64,000 bases of DNA from Eutreptiella sp. 'Long Island Sound 2002' (Eukaryota > Euglenozoa > Euglenophyceae > Eutreptiales > Eutreptiaceae), in assembly GCA_964036045.1 (NCBI GenBank), contig OZ038390.1, positions 34,055,319 through 34,119,318 of the forward strand, written 5' to 3'. Below, piece by piece: positions 62,139-64,000 of this stretch (position 1 is the stretch's first letter; each line of letters begins with the position of its first letter). The notes under the pieces were generated by a model. That model ran no database searches. It saw only the letters and a program-made list of their open reading frames with translations, and had not been told where the DNA came from. The position numbers were made by a program, and so were the translations under genes.

Positions 62139-64000
62139 TCAGCATACGGCGCGTGGTGGTGTGGTTGATGGGGACAGAGACATAGGTGGTCCCTCCATTA
62201 CTGACAACACGTTTGCCGTTAGTAAGACCATGCGTAGGAGGATGTACACCCACATCAGTGTGTGTGTCTGTGGGCCGGGGTTGGGATGCACATCATGTGA
62301 CAGCAAAAGCAACCGTGCGCTGATTGCCGTTCCATTGTCGTTGTGCCCCTTTGAGGGGCTTGTTTTGTCATTCCGGCGTGACTTGTGTGTCAAGCGTTGG
62401 CGTCCTCTGTTGCGATAGCCTAGCCAGGTTACCCATCGTGAGGCGGTTATGTTCGTGGTCCACTGCTTCTTGGGAGCCGTAGAGTTTCCCCAACTCGAAG
62501 CGCCACCAATCCTCCTCTTCTAGGTGTTCATCTCCTGGTGGCACCGGTACTTGCTGTGCCATTTTCTGCAACAATGCGCCATCTTTGTGGCCATGTATCC
62601 ATACATGCCCGGTGGCTATTTCGAAGACCATGTCATGTGCCAAAACCCCACTTTCTTGGAATCTGCACTCGGCTCTAAAAGCTACCACTCGTGTCTGCCC
62701 TGAGTGGGTGGATGTTACATCTACAATTTCCGAACTGGGCCAAGCACAATTGGATGTGTGGTTGACGCAGCAAAGATCACCACCTCCTGCCGCTTCTCTG
62801 GGGTGGCTAGTTGGTCTCGCCGCGCCGCCGTCGTGCTCCATTGTCCAAAATGTATGCAGCGGTCTACGGCGAGTTCTTTCAGAAAGAGGCGGCTTCCGTC
62901 CCATAGTTTGAGTGCTAGGTCATTGAGGGATGCCGCTGAACTCACTGTGACAATGTGTTGGCAGCGCATGTGCGGCATTCAATTGGGGAATATGTGTGCA
63001 ACCATGGGTGTAAGGGTAATATCTTTGTCATGTGGGTCCTCTTGAAGTGTTGTGCAGACTTCGTACACTAGATCTCACGCGCTTTGGACCGATCCCTTGC
63101 TTTTGGGGTCCTTTGGCTTCGCCTAGTGTATAATGTAGAGGTCCTTCATGTCGGAAACTTCTATGAATCTCATGGGGAAATGTGGGGAATGGAGCCGTTG
63201 TAGCAGTTCTTCTCCATGCAGCTGTGGCAGTTGATATTTGAACATTTCCGTGTTTTGGTTTGGCTTTGGCAGCTTCCTAACTTCTCGCCATGGGAATCCC
63301 GAGTTCCCTTTGGTGGTGTGTGTACCAACATCTCCCGGGTGCTCGTTGATCTCTCTACAGAAAGTACTGATGTTGGCAATCACCGTTGCCGTCAAGAACC
63401 TGAAAGTCATGGGCTATTGGTCAATGATCCTGTGTGATCCCCTCGGATTCGTTACCTAGGTACATTCAATGCTTTCTATTGGTAGCCATGTGGTGTCCGC
63501 AGCGATGAGGAATGCCATGTGGTATTGCGCCCATATGGATGATTTCGTCCATTGACCGCTTTGGTCGCACTTGTAGAACTTTCTTGTTTTCTCAAAGACA
63601 AAGTGTGTTGCTTTCTTTCTGAGTAGGCGTATTAAACTCCGTCTGTCCACCATCAGGGTGGCCATGGCTGCCGCCAGTGGTATCTGTTGAGTTTTTAGGA
63701 CCACTCATATTTTCAACAGTTGTCCTCTTCCTTTGGCCACCTTGTCTAACTCCTGTAGAAGCTGTGGGACGAATTTTGCCTGGTTTCCTGCCCATATGGT
63801 GGTTTCTGCATTCTCCATTGCCTTTTCCTAGGAGATGGGAACATCTGGCAACGTGCGATATGCAGCATGTCCCTCGTGCATCAGGTGGATGGCCTCTGGT
63901 ATGGGGAGTATGATGAGGTCTGAGAAACCAGGCACCGTGATTCTATCGCCCATTTCCACATTCCATGGCTGTATGCCGTAGAGGAGTGTGAGCAGCGGTT
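62139..64000 (-). pseudogene. Frame-shifted coding region (retroelement-like) with a 2A-like motif
   Basis: A chain of minus-strand frames runs in from the window end: GDRITVPGFSDLIILPIPEA (about 63950), KAMENAETTIWAGNQAKFVP (about 63800), KATHFVFEKTRKFYKCDQSG (about 63600), FREINEHPGDVG-type and LPKPNQNTEMFKYQLPQLHG (about 63250), SLNDLALKLWDGSRLFLKEL (about 62890), and AFRAECRFQESGVLAHDMVF with EEEDWWRFELGKLYGSQEAV (about 62500-62670). The last part is LLLLSHDVHPNPGPQTH (about 62265-62320). H/DVxxNPGP resembles 2A-like sequences found at the N-terminus of some non-LTR retrotransposon proteins, though His replaces the usual Glu. Some breaks may be introns. The coding signal ends at the 43-bp minisatellite; no RT follows. 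Function otherwise unrecognised. Confidence 0.4.

Overview
The window is eukaryotic nuclear DNA, most likely from a unicellular alga or other protist. It has GT-AG spliceosomal introns, a membrane-anchored class III adenylyl cyclase, APE-type non-LTR retrotransposons with an RNase H domain, Pol III (tRNA-like) short elements, long minisatellites and very many poly(C)/poly(G) runs of ten or more bases. No bacterial operon, ribosome binding site or rRNA was seen. The taxon cannot be fixed from sequence alone.

Layout. 1-7.5 kb is repeat-dominated: a TTG-type compound microsatellite with a higher-order cassette, CCACA-core pentanucleotide arrays, a 47-bp minisatellite of about 21 copies, and a duplicated exon for an SH3/Tudor-like module. 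7.9-17.8 kb holds unrecognised minus-strand exon candidates, a family of short elements carrying a CTGTAGCTT motif, a hairpin-rich element, and copy A of a 1.3-kb repeat. 17.8-22.6 kb is a nearly complete minus-strand LINE ORF2 (endonuclease, reverse transcriptase, zinc knuckle, RNase H). 24.3-30.2 kb is the best cellular gene, a two-exon minus-strand adenylyl cyclase with a 3.9-kb intron. 30.7-41 kb is a mosaic of dispersed repeats: paired 0.6-kb blocks (one carrying a 551-bp insertion), tRNA-like SINE composites, a 1.5-kb GC-rich insertion, and copies B and C of the 1.3-kb repeat. 41-45.6 kb is AT-richer and contains a seven-exon plus-strand gene that looks like a 2-oxoglutarate/Fe(II) dioxygenase with one in-frame TGA. 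46-52.1 kb is a second, broken LINE (ORF1 and ORF2) with a 0.3-kb internal inversion. 53.6-58 kb is very GC-rich with retroelement fragments. 60-64 kb has a SINE composite, a 43-bp minisatellite and a frame-shifted minus-strand coding region with a 2A-like motif.

How the parts relate. Most of the window was built by retrotransposition and repeat turnover. The LINEs supply reverse transcriptase that could mobilise the tRNA-like elements, one cluster of which lies directly behind the RNase H tail of the 46-52 kb LINE. The two cellular candidates, the cyclase (cAMP signalling) and the dioxygenase-like gene (possible nucleic-acid or protein oxidation), show no functional link. Coordinates of repeats were read by eye and edges may be off by a few bases. 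No database search was possible, so every family call rests on motif reading.
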